Positions 53,500 to 64,000 of a stretch of 64,000 nucleotides of DNA are shown here, one piece after another. The DNA is from Artemia franciscana (taxonomy: Eukaryota > Arthropoda > Branchiopoda > Anostraca > Artemiidae). A program made the position numbers and the translations under genes. The stretch is taken from contig NC_088872.1 of assembly GCF_032884065.1 (NCBI RefSeq), positions 32,708,917 through 32,772,916 of the forward strand, in the 5' to 3' direction. The notes under the pieces are model-generated. The model saw nothing but the letters and a program-made list of their open reading frames with translations. It had not been told where the DNA came from and made no database searches. How positions within the stretch are numbered: position 1 is the first letter of the stretch; the number at the start of each line of letters is the position of its first letter.

Positions 53500-56335
53500 A
53501 AACTTATAAGACAGTGCCTATGAAACGGATACTCGAAGGCTGAGGGAGGGGGGCAAGTATTTCTCTGTCAGAGACCGAAATACGCAATTGGAAGATGTAA
53601 TACGCGGTTCAGGAATTACGCTGTGGAATATTTTGCAACAGTAAAAAAATGTAACATTTATGTAGAAAAAAAGTTTTTCCGACACCATCCAACATCACAG
53701 ATTTGTAGATACTCCCAGGCCCCTCTCCACTATATAACTTGCTGTGGGTACCCATGGTACACCAATAATAGCTTCATTCCGTGCTACAAATTGGACCAAA
53801 GTTTTGGATTTCCCAGGATTCCACTGTAGCTATTTTGTTTTTTCCTCAAATTCAGCGTGATTTTGAAATTTTGGTCCAAATTCCACCGAACATCCATAAG
53901 TGTTTTTCCCCCTTGCAGCCATGACACCCCTGCCCGTTACATTGAACATAGAAAGCAGAATCAATTTGAATTTACATGTATTGTGGCTTCCGTTGTGTAA
54001 ATTTTTTCGTAGTTGAAGCCTTCAAATTACTTCCAATTTGTATGCTATAAGATATCTGCAAGAAGTAGTTGTATGTTGTTTTCATCCTTTTCTCCCAAAC
54101 GAACTGAGTCCGAACTTATTTTATGTTCTGCTGCGAACAAAGAACAAAAGCTGCTTCCTTATTTTGTCACAAACTTGGTTAAAAGGTATAATACTGTGAT
54201 TTGTGGGTTTTAGTGCGTACAACAACAGGTATCACGAAAACATTAAAACGTGGAGGAAGGAAACGCTACCATTTATTGAAAAGTATGAGATTAAAAAATC
54301 TGAAAATAGACACTTTGTTTTAGGAATATGCGATTGTTGTTGCTTGTGTCGTGTTTTCTTTGGATTTATGTTTGTTGTTATGTGGTACGTGCCTTTGACA
54401 GTGCGTACTTATGTAGCATGTGTCAAGTGAGCGATGTGTCACTTTGAGTGTTTTGAACGGACTTGAATTAATTAATTAATCAATCAATTCATTAAATTAA
54501 AAAATTCACAACAAAAAGAAACTTCAACGTAATCACCCCTGCAAGGCTCTATGGCCAGGAAAAAACAGGGGAGAAACAAAGATGAAACAAGTACATAAAC
54601 AAGATTTTTAGCATGATACTTTCCTACTTTTAAAAGAGTCAACACACAACAGAAAAAATAGAATGATCCAAATAAAAAGAAATTCCCAAAATCATAAACT
54701 AGGCAGGCGACTAGCAAACAATCAATCAATCAATAAATATATTTCTTATGGACTACCACATGAATTAAAGTTAATTAAAATTACCTATTTGAAAGCAAGC
54801 CTCGGGAAATGCTCTCTACATTTCAAACACACTTCACAATGAGAATTTCCAACCCAGCCCAGAGTTGTCTGTCCCATTAATTATAATAGTAATAAAACTA
54901 GATACAAAAAGGAATAAAGAAAAAAAAGAAGAAAGGAAAGTAAACTTAATAAACATAAATCATCAAGCCATCAAAAAATTCTTAAAATCCTTTTGAAAGT
55001 AACAAACAAGTGACATTATTGAGCTTTCTCAGGTGGGTATTTCAAATGATGTGACAAGCAGTTAATGGACTAAAATAAGACCTCATAGACTGTTAATAGA
55101 ATAATAATATTCCTTGACTTACGAAGGTGATGTGTAGACCAGTCAGTGACAAAACACGGAGTAGTTTATAGGGCTGCGGGAACAGCCCCATGGATTTGAT
55201 GAAAAGCTGAAGACACGCACGAAAGAATGTAGAGTAATTGTAAATCAAGTGATGGGCTAGCTGTATTAGTTTTAGAGCAGTTTGTTCCCCCCTGTATAAG
55301 CCTCCTTCCTTTATCATATAGCTCAATTCCTTAATATTCTTTCCTAATTTGAATTTCCCTAATCCGCCGGCGGTGCGCTGTCGTTTTTTTTCTAAAAATC
55401 AGCTATTCGCAGCTGAAAAGAGAACCGGCCCGGCGTTGGAGTGGAGTCTACTACCGATACTTTTGTCAGAAGCTATTGGTGAACTCACTGACAATAAGGC
55501 CATAGGTTTTCCTTTGACAGATGTCAAATCTTAAAAAGACAATTAATAAGATGGTATTTTCTCTAAAACGAATGTGACATCTTTATAATTTGTAGTAGGG
55601 TTCATTTTTGTGAAAAATTAAAAAGATTTCCTCCTTTGTCATAGATAGCAATAGGTCAGAAAGCGTCGTCTGGGATCTGTGGCTATATTTCAAAGACCGT
55701 AAATCCTTCAGAAGAAAAGCATAAAAATTGATGTCACTGACCGCTTTTTGTAGAGAAATTTGAATCATAAAAAGGGAAATAATTGGGCTATGTCATCGGA
55801 AACCAATGATCAGGCATGTATATGCACAAACAAGATAGTTGTGAAAAATATTATCTTTCTTCTTTAGTAAATAATCTTGGCTGTGTATTCTGTAAATATA
55901 AGGCTAGCCTAAGGTGTTTGTTAACAATATCTGAATTTTCTGGACTTGAAGGTCTTTGCATTTCTGTTTTGTATGTATGGTCTGTATTTGTTTTCTTTCA
56001 CAATGATTTATGGCATAGTTGGTTGAAGCAGGTCTAGCTTAGATTTCAGTAAGCCAAGGCTATGTCTTGTCTACTTCATGAGTAGGCCTAGACTATCCAG
56101 AAATTAAAGGTTTTTTTTAATTTGTGGATTTAGAAGACAATAGCTCTTCATTATCTAAAAATTAGCCTAGATATAAAATAGACATAGGCCTAGCCAATCT
56201 TTACAATCTATTTGGATTTTAATCATGTAGGCTATCCAAATATAACATCCATCTGTGTTAGAAATTGAATATCCTTACACCTCCTCCCCTTGGTAAATAT
56301 TTGTATTAACAGTATAGGCAATTCCAATAGCCACA
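53500..56335. other. Intergenic region, no gene supported
   Basis: Short ORFs (for example 53623-53829, 54013-54430 and 55816-56037) lack domain signatures. A GC-richer island at 55360-55450 (CCGCCGGCGGTGCGCTG, GAACCGGCCCGGCGTTGG) stands out from its surroundings and might mark a promoter or a repeat fragment. Tandem AATTAATTAATCAATC motifs at 54466-54490 and 54718-54735 are minor. Confidence 0.4.
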
Positions 56336-56339
56336 AAAC

Positions 56340-56710
56340 AAAGTTACCTCTAGAATCATAATTTCATCCTGAATCTAATTATGACATCCATTTTCAATAC
56401 AAATTCCTTTTTAATGCATACTTTCTAACCTTACCCAAGTATATAGCCCATATTATGTATTCCCTATGCATTTATTGATTCTCAGTTTTGTCATTATCAG
56501 TTCAATTTAAAAGTAAGCTGGTTTTAACAAGAGTGATACTAAAACAGGTATATTAGTCAAATTGAAAATAACAGAAAATGATCTTGAGGGTTAGTAAAGG
56601 GCTTAAAATCAAATTTGCAATGAAAACAAATGTCATATTTGGATTCAAAATGCAATTCTGATTTTAGAGACATGTTTGTTTCTTAGCTATCTGAATTATG
56701 TGTTAAATAT
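56340..56710. repeat. Foldback (MITE-like) element, copy 2
   Basis: The left arm (56350-56425: AATTTCATCCTGAATC, ATGACATCCATTTTCAATA) and right arm (56600-56690: ATGAAAACAAATGTCATATTT, GGATTCAAAATGCAATTCTG) are inverted complements and match the arms of copy 1 at 27380-27760. The central part (TATTCCCTATGCATTTATTG, ATTCTCAGTTTTGTCATTAT) is in the opposite orientation relative to copy 1. That is the expected outcome of insertion or inversion of a foldback unit. Confidence 0.65.
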
Positions 56711-56714
56711 TTAA

Positions 56715-57560
56715 TTCACCTTACCCTCCCTAATTTACAAATACAGACTATGCCCTGAATTATATAGGTTGACACATTTTCCATTATTTTGACGGACCGT
56801 TAAAGCAGTTCAAGGAAAAGTATGATTTACAGGAAATTCAGGTGTATTTATGGCCTACAGTTCAGGCTATATATTTGCAAATTAGGAGTGGTGGTGGTAA
56901 AGTTCATGTCTAACACAAATTAGTTTGGATAAATTCTTATTCTTAGGTTATGTCTATATCTCAGCTGTCTCAACATTCTGTTAATTAGAGGATTTACCAA
57001 AAAGAGTAATAAAAGCATACACACTTGGCTAGGCCTTCTAATATTGATGTAGTTTGGTGTCTATATATAGAATATATCTTTAATTTGGATAACTGGCCAA
57101 GTACAAGGGGTCTAACCCTGTATGCAATCAATTTTCCTATTTTTTTTATAATCTATAAAATCATTTTAAAGAAAAGAGTAACTTAAAGAAAATTTTATGT
57201 ATATATACAATTCAGATCATGTATTTGCACATCAGGGAGGGGTGGTGAAAAAGTTTATTGTTGACACAAATATATCTTTTATTTAGATTCTGGATGAAAT
57301 TCCAGTTCTAAAGGTATGTCTATTTTTTGGCTATTGCAATATCCTTAAATTACCTTAAATTGCAACTTGGAGCAATTGAAGGATTTTCCATCCTTTAGCA
57401 TTGCTCAGCATTTCTTCAAAAATTGCCATGTGGATTGATTTGGAATTGTTTTGAATATTGAGTTGGTTTTATTGACTAGGGTTTATGTTCTGGTCAGGGA
57501 CTCCAAGGAGTCCTCTGATCTCTGATCAAGGTGTCCCTCCTCTGAGCATTGACCTTTATG
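56715..57560. other. AT-rich spacer
   Basis: No gene or clear repeat is seen before the 3' end of the LINE near 57560. A weakly repeated phrase (AGGAAAATTTTATGTATATATAC versus the matching part near 56815) hints at a diverged duplication (TTCAGGCTATATATTTGCAAAT near 56860 and TTCAGATCATGTATTTGCACAT near 57210). Confidence 0.4.
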
Positions 57561-57586
57561 AGCTTCTTAGAATAACCCCTTGTCCG

Positions 57587-60461
57587 CTATGATGAATTGA
57601 TGAAGAAGAGGCCATGAATTGGATTGTTGTGAATCAATTTGTAAGTGTTAATCATGTCACCCCTTTTTCTTTGGTAAGTCATACTGCATAAGTTCAGAGT
57701 TTGCAGTCTCATTGGGTAAGGAAGATGTTGGCACCCATCTACTATCTTTGTTGCTCTCCTCTGTACTTTCTCTATCATGTCCTTGTCCACTTTGTAGAAG
57801 GGAGATGCAATTGACATGCCAGTTTCTAGCCTTGGTCTGACAAGATTTTTGTATAGCTTGGTGATTGTTTGTGGAGATCTAGTTGTGAATGTTTGTTCAA
57901 TTGTCCCTAAAGCACAGTTTGCACTAGCTACAATCTTTTCAGTATGACTTCAAAACTTGAACTGGCAGTCAACTATAACACCCAAGTCTCTTTCCTCTGT
58001 AACTGCAACTAGGGGTTCTCTTTGACAAGTTATTTGGTTTTGCATGGTGTAAATATGTTTTTGATTTTTATTGCCAAAATGTAAAACTTTACATTTACCT
58101 GAATTAAATTCAAGTAGCCATTGTCTAGCTCAGTCATCCAGCTTGTCAAGATCAGCTTGGATTGAGGCAGCCTCTGCCCAAGATGATACTGCCCTGATGA
58201 GCTTAGAATCATCTGCATAGAGTGTGAGAAGGTTTTGGATTATTTCAGGAGTGTCATTGATATATATGTTGAAAAGTGATGGCCCAAGCATGGTTCCTTG
58301 GGGAACTCTGCTAAGAACAGGTATAGGTGATGATAGTACACATGCTCCTTTATCATTAATAACAGCAACTCTTTGGGTTTGTTTCTCCCAGTAAGTCTAC
58401 AATCCATTCAATGATGTCCAAGTGGATGCAACAAGCTTGAAGCTTTCTTTTCAGCCTTAGGTGTGCAACTTTGTTGAATGCTTTTGCTTGATCCAACAAA
58501 ATCATGTCCACGGGTGTCCCTTTTTCCAGTAATTTGGTGACTTCATTGTATGACTGTATTAGGTTTGTGTCCATGGAATGGCCATTTTGGAAACCATGCA
58601 ATTTGGAGACATGATGTTGTTATATGTCAAGTGCTTAGTGACTGCATCATTTATGATTCCCTCAAGAATCTTTGAAGTTGCTGATGTTAGACTTATTGGC
58701 CTATAATTTTCAGCTTTGTCTTTGGAGCCTTTCTTGTGTAATGGTATAACAGTAACTTTTTTCCAGTCAGAGGGGACAGCTTTTTCCTTTAGTGATTTCT
58801 CAAAGGTTTTTGCTAAAGGTGAGGATATTAGTTCAGCAGTCTCTTGGAGTAGTCTAAGGTGTACACAGTCTGGTCCTTTTGACTTCAATGCATCAATCTT
58901 TTAAGTCATTTTTGGACATCTGACTCAAAAATGACAACCATTGGCATTGTTACATTGACAAGATATTCCTGTGTATCTGGGATGTTTCTAGAGTTTTCCA
59001 CTGTGTAGACTGGGGAATATTGTTTGTTTAAGGTTTCTGCTATCTCTGCATGATCAGTGATTTTGCCAGATGGCATGGTTAGGTAGGGAATGGATGTTGT
59101 CTTGGCTTTGCTGATGATACATAATTCCAGAACTTCTTTGGATTAGCTTTAGTTTCTGTAGCAATGATGTCTTCATGCTTTTTTTTAGAGTATCTTGTAA
59201 TCTTTCTCAGTCTATTCCTTGCTTTTTTGAATTTATCATATTGTTCTTGAGAATTGGTTTGCCAGTATTTTGCCCAGTATCTGTTCTTTCTGTTCATTTC
59301 CCATTTTATGGACCTTGTCAAGTAGGGTAGGGTGCGTGGCCTCTTGATATATGAGACAGTGGTACATGTCTCCTCATGCTTTAGCATTATTTCCTTGAAG
59401 AGATTCCAGCTGTCATTGCTTGACTTGTGCTCAAACAGTGCTTCCCAGTTGCCATTTTGCATTCTCCTTAGTTCCTTATGGATTTTCTTGTAATCAATAT
59501 ATATCTTCTGCAAATATGGTCAGAAGAGGGTGGTGACAGTTGGAGGGTTGTTAAGAGACATACATGATCACTTGCACCAATTGGTGGTAAATGATTGATA
59601 CTTAGAATTTGATCTGGGTCATCTGTGATTACTAGGTCAATTAGCCAGGGTATTTGTCCATCTCTGAACCTTGTTGGTGATTCAACAGATAGATATAGCA
59701 TATTTTCTGCTAGGTAAGTGAGGAAATCAGAATTCATACCATGACCCTTGTGGTACTGGGGGGAATACCCTAAGCCTGACTTGAGGAAGGTTAAAATCTC
59801 CAATTATTAAAAGGTTCTTTGGCTTCTTATCTTGTAGCAACTACAGGGCCTTACAAAGTGCCAGTTCAGACTCTATTAGGTTTGGGCAACATGGGCTCTG
59901 GTAAAAGGTGGCTAAAACTAGACTTTCTCAGGGTAGCACTATCTCTATAGCTAAATATTCAACCCAATCAAAAACTTTATTAAGAGAGATTCTGCCTACC
60001 AATAAGGTTGCCTTCACATAGACTTCGATTCCTCTTCTTGGGTCATCTTGTAAGTTTGTAAATAGAAAGTATGCAGCAATTCCAATGTGGCTATTGTCCA
60101 AGGGGTTATTTGTATTCTTTGGCTTAATTTCAGCTATGCAAATCACATCATAATCATTTTTTGTTGCTAAGACCTGTAACTCCATTAGTTTATTTGGCAA
60201 GGAGTCTATGTTTGTGCTCAGTACTTGAAAAAACTTAGAGTGATGACTTTTAATGTTTTGTACTAGATCACTTGGTCTACTATGACTTATTTCACTAGCT
60301 GTTTGGGCATCTTCATAACTCGTGGATACTGTATCCCTTTCCGAATCTGTACATCTATTGTCACTACAGTCTAAATATTTTGAAATATGGGATCTATTTA
60401 CACTAGTGGGGAAGGGAAAGTTCCCAACCCTGCTCACTGCTGGTTTTTTGGGACAATGCAA
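57587..60461 (-). pseudogene. LINE ORF2: endonuclease-reverse transcriptase, frameshifted
   Basis: The start M-H-C-P-K-K-P-A-V overlaps the end of ORF1. The endonuclease shows D-V-I-C-I-A-E-I-K-P-K (Glu near 60130), then L-L-I-I-G-D-F-N-L-P-Q after a frameshift (near 59785-59810), then W-L-I-D-L-V-I-T-D-D-P-D and G-A-S-D-H-V-C-L (about 59560-59640). The RT shows D-W-K-K-V-T-V-I-P-L-H-K-K-G-S-K-D, N-Y-R-P-I-S-L-T (near 58690-58775), H-G-F-Q-N-G-H-S and I-L-L-D-Q-A-K-A-F-N-K-V (motif A, 58445-58510). The region of the F-A-D-D box is lost in stops. A thumb fragment, V-Q-R-R-A-T-K-I-V-D-G, lies near 57750. The frame changes at least five times, so it is inactive. Confidence 0.8.
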
Positions 60462-61351
60462 CTTTTATGGATAACAAGGTCTTTTTCACCATTTTCCAGC
60501 TGGTCCTTTAATTCTTTCACAAGCTTTGCTTGCTTCTCTCTGTCCTCCCTGCTTATATCACTTTGGTACTGAATCGTCTCCTTTTTCAAAAAGGAGATTC
60601 TAGTGATTTCCTTTTTTATCATCATGTTTGGGATGGTAAATATCGCTGGCGCTATTCTTTGTGGCTGTTGTCTGGCAACGATCTGGTTATTCTTAGGTAT
60701 CAAGTGCTTTACATTTGTGAGATGAAATTATGGAAGTTTATAGGAGGTTTTTAGGTGCTTGCTGATGAACATTATATCAGCCTGTTTTAGCCTTCTGTGC
60801 TGCCTATCATGGTCTCTTCTTATTTTGTCTCTCACTTCTTTGCAGGCTTCCAATTTGTGATCCTTAGTAATGGCTGCGAGCTTGGCATGGAATTCATTTG
60901 TTAGGGTTTCCTTCAACACTTTTAGTTCTTCTCCAACAAGGTATTTGACTTGTGTTTCCATGTCAGCTTTGTTGCACTTTTTTAACAGTTCTGTTTCAAT
61001 TTCTGAAACTCTTTCAGCAACTGAATCAACCATTATAGTCGTTTCTGTGAGCAGTTCAGTTTTTAGGCAATCAATTTGTTATTTCACAATTGTGTTTACA
61101 TCCTCAGCGGTAGCACTTTTTCTTGCAGGATTGGATAAACAAAGGGGGCAATACCAGGAGAATGATGATCCAGCACTTAATTTGTTTATAAGGTTGTACC
61201 TGGATTCTGTCATTTCAATACATGAAATGCATAGCCACTTTTCACATCTGTCACACAACATTGCTTTAGCATCAGGTTTTAATTTCATGTTGCAGCCTGC
61301 ACAGGGGTTCTCTCCATTTTTTTGTGGGGACACTTGCTTTCTTTTCCCCAT
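60434..61351 (-). pseudogene. LINE ORF1: PHD-like zinc finger plus coiled coil
   Basis: A single reading frame of 305 codons starts at M-G-K-R-K-Q and is interrupted only by two in-frame stops (61079-61081 and 60728-60730). Residues 17-71 hold eight cysteines spaced C-x2-C-x12-C-x2-C-x4-C-x2-C-x23-C-x2-C, with W at 39 and W-Y-C-P-L-C at the end. This is a PHD-like treble-clef finger, except that the usual His at position five is Cys. Residues about 95-210 are coiled-coil-like (R-V-S-E-I-E-T-E-L-L-K-K-C, R-D-K-I-R-R-D-H-D-R-Q). The C-terminal part has S-R-E-D-R-E-K-Q-A-K-L-V-K-E-L-K and D-L-V-I-H-K-S. The protein would bind element RNA and aid integration. Confidence 0.75.
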
Positions 61352-61364
61352 TATCTTTAACCTT

Positions 61365-61980
61365 ATTACGATTTTTCCGATAAGGTTATTAACCTTATTT
61401 GATTGTCTATCAAAACTTCTGAAATATGCAGGGTGGATTCATAATGGAACTTGCTCTTGGAATCACAATCATCAACGATTTTTGGACCTGTGTGAAGTGC
61501 GGGTACCCAAATCACCTGTTTATAAGAAATTTACCAAACCAGAGTGATGATAGCCAACACACAAAGCTAGACCTCTGGTATAGATTTGGTGGTTTGCTCC
61601 CTCAGAAGTAAACTATAACATTCTGAAAACTACTTACAAAATTGAAAAAAATTGTATTATTCAGAAGATTATGTAAAAGAATGATTGATGGTCCCATTGC
61701 AACTGAACCTTTATGCATCTGACCATGGGTGCAACTCAACCCCCATTTGGCTGAACCCCTGTGAAACTCAGACCCTTTTCAACTGAACCACTTTACAATT
61801 CAATCTCATTCAACTGAACCCTTTTTTTGAAGGAAAAACTTACCCTTGGGACTAAATTTATTTTGGTATAGAGTTTCTAGCTTAAATAAAAAGAAATTGA
61901 AAGAAATAAATGAAAAGAAATATTCTATTTGTTATACATACTATATTAATAAATTGAATTGAATTGTAATTGAAAAAAAT
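61365..61980. other. Spacer between two LINEs, with a 22-bp degenerate repeat
   Basis: 61690-61830 repeats (T)CAACTGAACC(N)TTT with variants about every 20-25 bp (GCAACTGAACCTTTAT, TTCAACTGAACCAC, TTCAACTGAACCC). AATTGAATTGAATTGTAATTG near 61950-61972 is the short-repeat 3' tail of the LINE to the right, read on the minus strand. Confidence 0.6.
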
Positions 61981-63480
61981 CACCTTGATCTCTTTGAGAG
62001 CTTTAAGGTCTTCTTGACATGTAGTGCTCTTGAGTCAATGACTCCCAGTTGAACCTCCACTGCTTCTTCTCCTACTCCTTGTTATTCTTCTTGAAAAATA
62101 CATTTGACAGATTCTTGATCTAGAGCTTAATTTTGGTAGCTTCTTTGAATGTCCTCTTGTGAGATGATGGCTGGCACTGTGGTTGCCTTTGAAGATGGTA
62201 GAGTTTTTGTTTTGTAGTTTATAAATCAGCATCATATCACTATGCATGCATCTGTAGGCAAAGGTAGGTTGAGATGTTCCTCATATGAAGCTGATTTTAA
62301 GCTTTTCATGCACTTTGTTGCTCACCTCTGGACATTTTCAATGAGCATAATGTCTTGCCAATAAGAAGGACCAGCCAGGCACTTGCCAAAATCAAAATGG
62401 GGTCTAACAAGAGCCTTAAAAAGTCTAGTGAATATTGTTGCCTCTTGGCACTAATGGTCCTTTTCAATAGGCCAAGGATGGAGTTTGCTTGGGAGACAAC
62501 ATGCTGGCTTTGGAACCTCAACCCCTCATCAATGATCATACCAAAGTCCATTTCTTCTTCTGTTTTCACTATGTCTTCCCTTATATTAGTGATTGGCAAT
62601 AAAATTGGATAGGTTGACATTGGATTATTAGGTCCAAGGTACAAAATATAGCATTTGCTTGCATTGAATTGGAGAAGCCAGTCTTGAGTCCAATTCTTTA
62701 GCCTGTCTAGATTATGTTGGATTTTATTGGGTAAGCAATGCCAAAAAGTTTGGCATCATCAGTGAACAGATGCATTGTGCTCTCCACATGATTGGAAATA
62801 CTGGCCACATGTCTCAAATAATTGGACTTTCTGCTTGTGGTTGGTGAGAAAATTCATCAGCCAGTCTATTAGGGATGAGTTGGATACCAGCAGCAGATAA
62901 TTTTGAGATCTGTTGACTATGGAGCACTTTGTCAAAGGCCTTATCAAAGTCTAGAAGCAGTAGGTCAACTGGTATTCCTTGGTCAATCAGGTTTGTAATT
63001 ATTTTGTATGATTTCAACGAGTTTGTTTTGATTGGTTTTCCTGACTAGAATCCTTGCTGTTTGGGTGACAAGATCTTGTTTGTAGTTGAATGTTTGAGCA
63101 ATGAATCATTGACTATGTTTTTAATTAACAACTGAGGTAGGCTGATAGGTCAACAATTTTCATACTTGGCACAGTCATCTTTTTTGAATACTGGAGTCAT
63201 GTTGGCTACTTTCCAGTCTACTGGGAGCTCTCTAGTGATAAGTGATGCCTGGAAAATTCTTGTGAGGGGATGTGCTGTCAATTTTGTAATTTCTTTTAAT
63301 AGCCTGGGATGTATATTATCAGATCTTGGTGACTTGTTTGTGTTCAACTTTTTTAACTGCTTAAGTACATCTGTAGATGATGCCATTGTACTCTCCATTG
63401 GGACCTTTATATTGTAGTTTGGTGGAAGATAAAGGGCCATCAGGCTCAGTGTTGAAAACTAAGACAAATTGCTGGTTCAG
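61980..63480 (-). mobile_element. CR1/L2-like LINE fragment: reverse transcriptase and 3' end
   Basis: Minus-strand frames read L-K-K-L-N-T-N-K-S-P-R-S-D-N-I-H-P-R-L-L (start of the RT palm), V-D-W-K-V-A-N-M-T-P-V-F-K-K-D-D, P-I-S-L, then V-D-L-L-L-L-D-F-D-K-A-F-D-K-V-L (motif A, near 62925-62975). A block M-D-F-G-M-I-I-D-E-G-L-R-F follows near 62530-62560 (the L-G-V/I-x-x-D-x-x-L position), then thumb motifs N-V-Q-R near 62330. The F-A-D-D box is disrupted. Endonuclease and ORF1 are absent, so the copy is 5'-truncated. It ends in a microsatellite-like tail near 61955. Confidence 0.75.
62035..62247 (-). pseudogene. C-terminal tail of the LINE reverse transcriptase
   Basis: An open 70-codon stretch in the thumb/tail region: M-H-S-D-M-M-L-I-Y-K-L-Q-N-K-N-S, H-H-L-T-R-G-H-S-K-K-L and a basic end. 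The order M-x-L-x-Y-K-x-L followed by T-R-G-H-x-x-K-L is typical of the C-terminal region of CR1/L2 RT proteins. It is the 3'-most coding part of the element at 61980-63480. Confidence 0.6.
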
Positions 63481-64000
63481 TAAATTAGTAAGTTTATAAG
63501 TCACTGTAACTTCTTCATCTTGCTCACTTATCAATTTTTATGGTACTTGGTATCTGCCAAGTGACATAAAGCAATTGCAAATTCTGTCAGTCAGTCTGTT
63601 GGTCTGTCTGTCCCAGTTTTGCCGCTTTAGGCACTTCCAGGTACTCTAGGACAATGAAATTTGGCAGGTGTATCAGGAACCAGACCAGATTAAATTAGAA
63701 ATTGTTGTTTCCCCAATTCGACCATGTGGGGGGAGTGGGGGAAGGTTAAATTCAAAAAATTAAAAGGAGGTATTTTTAACTTATGAATGGGTGATCAGAT
63801 CTTAATGAAATTTCACGTTTGGATTGATATCGTGTATTGGGCTCTTATTTTAAATCCCAACCGGATCAGGTGACATTGGGGGGAGTTGGGTTGGGGAAAC
63901 CTAAAATCTTGGAAAATGCTTAGAGTGGAGGGATTAGGATGAAACTTGGTGGGAAAAATAAGCACAAGTTTTAGATACATGATTGACCTAACCGGAATGG
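63480..64000 (+). repeat. Interspersed repeat, open at the window edge
   Basis: From about 63545 the sequence has GCCAAGTGACATAAAGCAATT, TCTGTCAGTCAGTCTGTTGG, TTTGGCAGGTGTATCAGG and TGATATCGTGTATTGGGC. It then has CCCAACCGGATCAGGTGACA and GGGGGGAGTTGGG, continuing to the end. I recognise this type of sequence from memory as a common Artemia interspersed repeat, possibly Helitron-related. That is recall, not proof. The GGATCAGGTGACA string is partly shared with 18836-18885. No coding. Confidence 0.5.

Larger units (their letters stand above)
57560..61360 (-). mobile_element. CR1-like LINE with PHD-type ORF1, full length, decayed
   Basis: A minus-strand element with ORF1 (61351-60434) overlapping ORF2 (starting at 60461) by 28 nt in another frame. 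The ORFs are broken, but domain order is complete: zinc finger and coiled coil, then endonuclease, then reverse transcriptase, then thumb. ORF1 proteins with PHD-like fingers are known in CR1/L2-group LINEs. The endonuclease is closest in style to that of the fragment at 18.9-20.6 kb. The 3' end lies near 57560. Another LINE in the same orientation lies directly upstream at 61980-63480. Confidence 0.8.

Overview
This window is eukaryotic nuclear DNA: AT-rich, intron-bearing, with no operons, ribosome-binding sites or CRISPR, and made almost entirely of mobile and repetitive sequence. The very long (TA)n tracts, the chordate/arthropod-type LINE families and several interspersed repeats that I recognise from memory suggest an arthropod, most plausibly a brine shrimp (Artemia). 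That assignment is recall plus inference and was not checked by any search.

Layout. 0-6.3 kb: a minus-strand endonuclease remnant of a LINE, its leader repeat, and an old eroded plus-strand CR1/Jockey-like LINE. 7.39-7.53 kb: one convincing host exon, Elongin B (minus strand), with both splice sites. 7.8-12.45 kb: the best-preserved element, a two-ORF CR1/Jockey-like LINE whose ORF1 is intact and whose ORF2 has only a few lesions. 13.2-13.9 kb and 21.3-24.6 kb: two copies of another LINE family. 16.28-18.9 kb: two nested Helitron 3' ends with CTAG termini and GC-rich hairpins, helicase remnants, (TA)n and a 1.6 kb T-rich block carrying a 722-bp duplication. 18.9-20.6 kb: a further minus-strand LINE cut off at the Helitron edge. 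28.04-28.34 kb: a tRNA-derived SINE with a clean 13-bp target-site duplication. 28.97-30.12 kb: two phase-compatible candidate exons of an unrecognised minus-strand host gene.

31-42.4 kb is a modular repeat domain. The same module types (about 300-bp satellite, about 660-bp module, foldback elements) run in one orientation on the left and in mirror order, inverted, on the right, around a centre near 36 kb. 42.5-44.6 kb is a degenerate minisatellite with a period near 33 bp. 46-53.5 kb holds a tRNA-like sequence, telomere-like palindromes, long (TA)n tracts, a 52-bp array with alternating variants and further copies of the satellite family. 53.5-57.5 kb is mostly unremarkable, apart from a second copy of a foldback element. 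57.6-63.5 kb holds two LINEs in the same minus orientation; the first has an ORF1 with a PHD-like zinc finger and a coiled coil, overlapping ORF2 by 28 nt. The window ends in another interspersed repeat.

The only likely host genes are Elongin B and the candidate at 29-30 kb. Everything else is mobile-element or satellite DNA at different stages of decay. I found no evidence for a new functional gene system; the most unusual structures are the mirror-ordered repeat domain, the Helitron/microsatellite nest and the 33-bp repeat tract.
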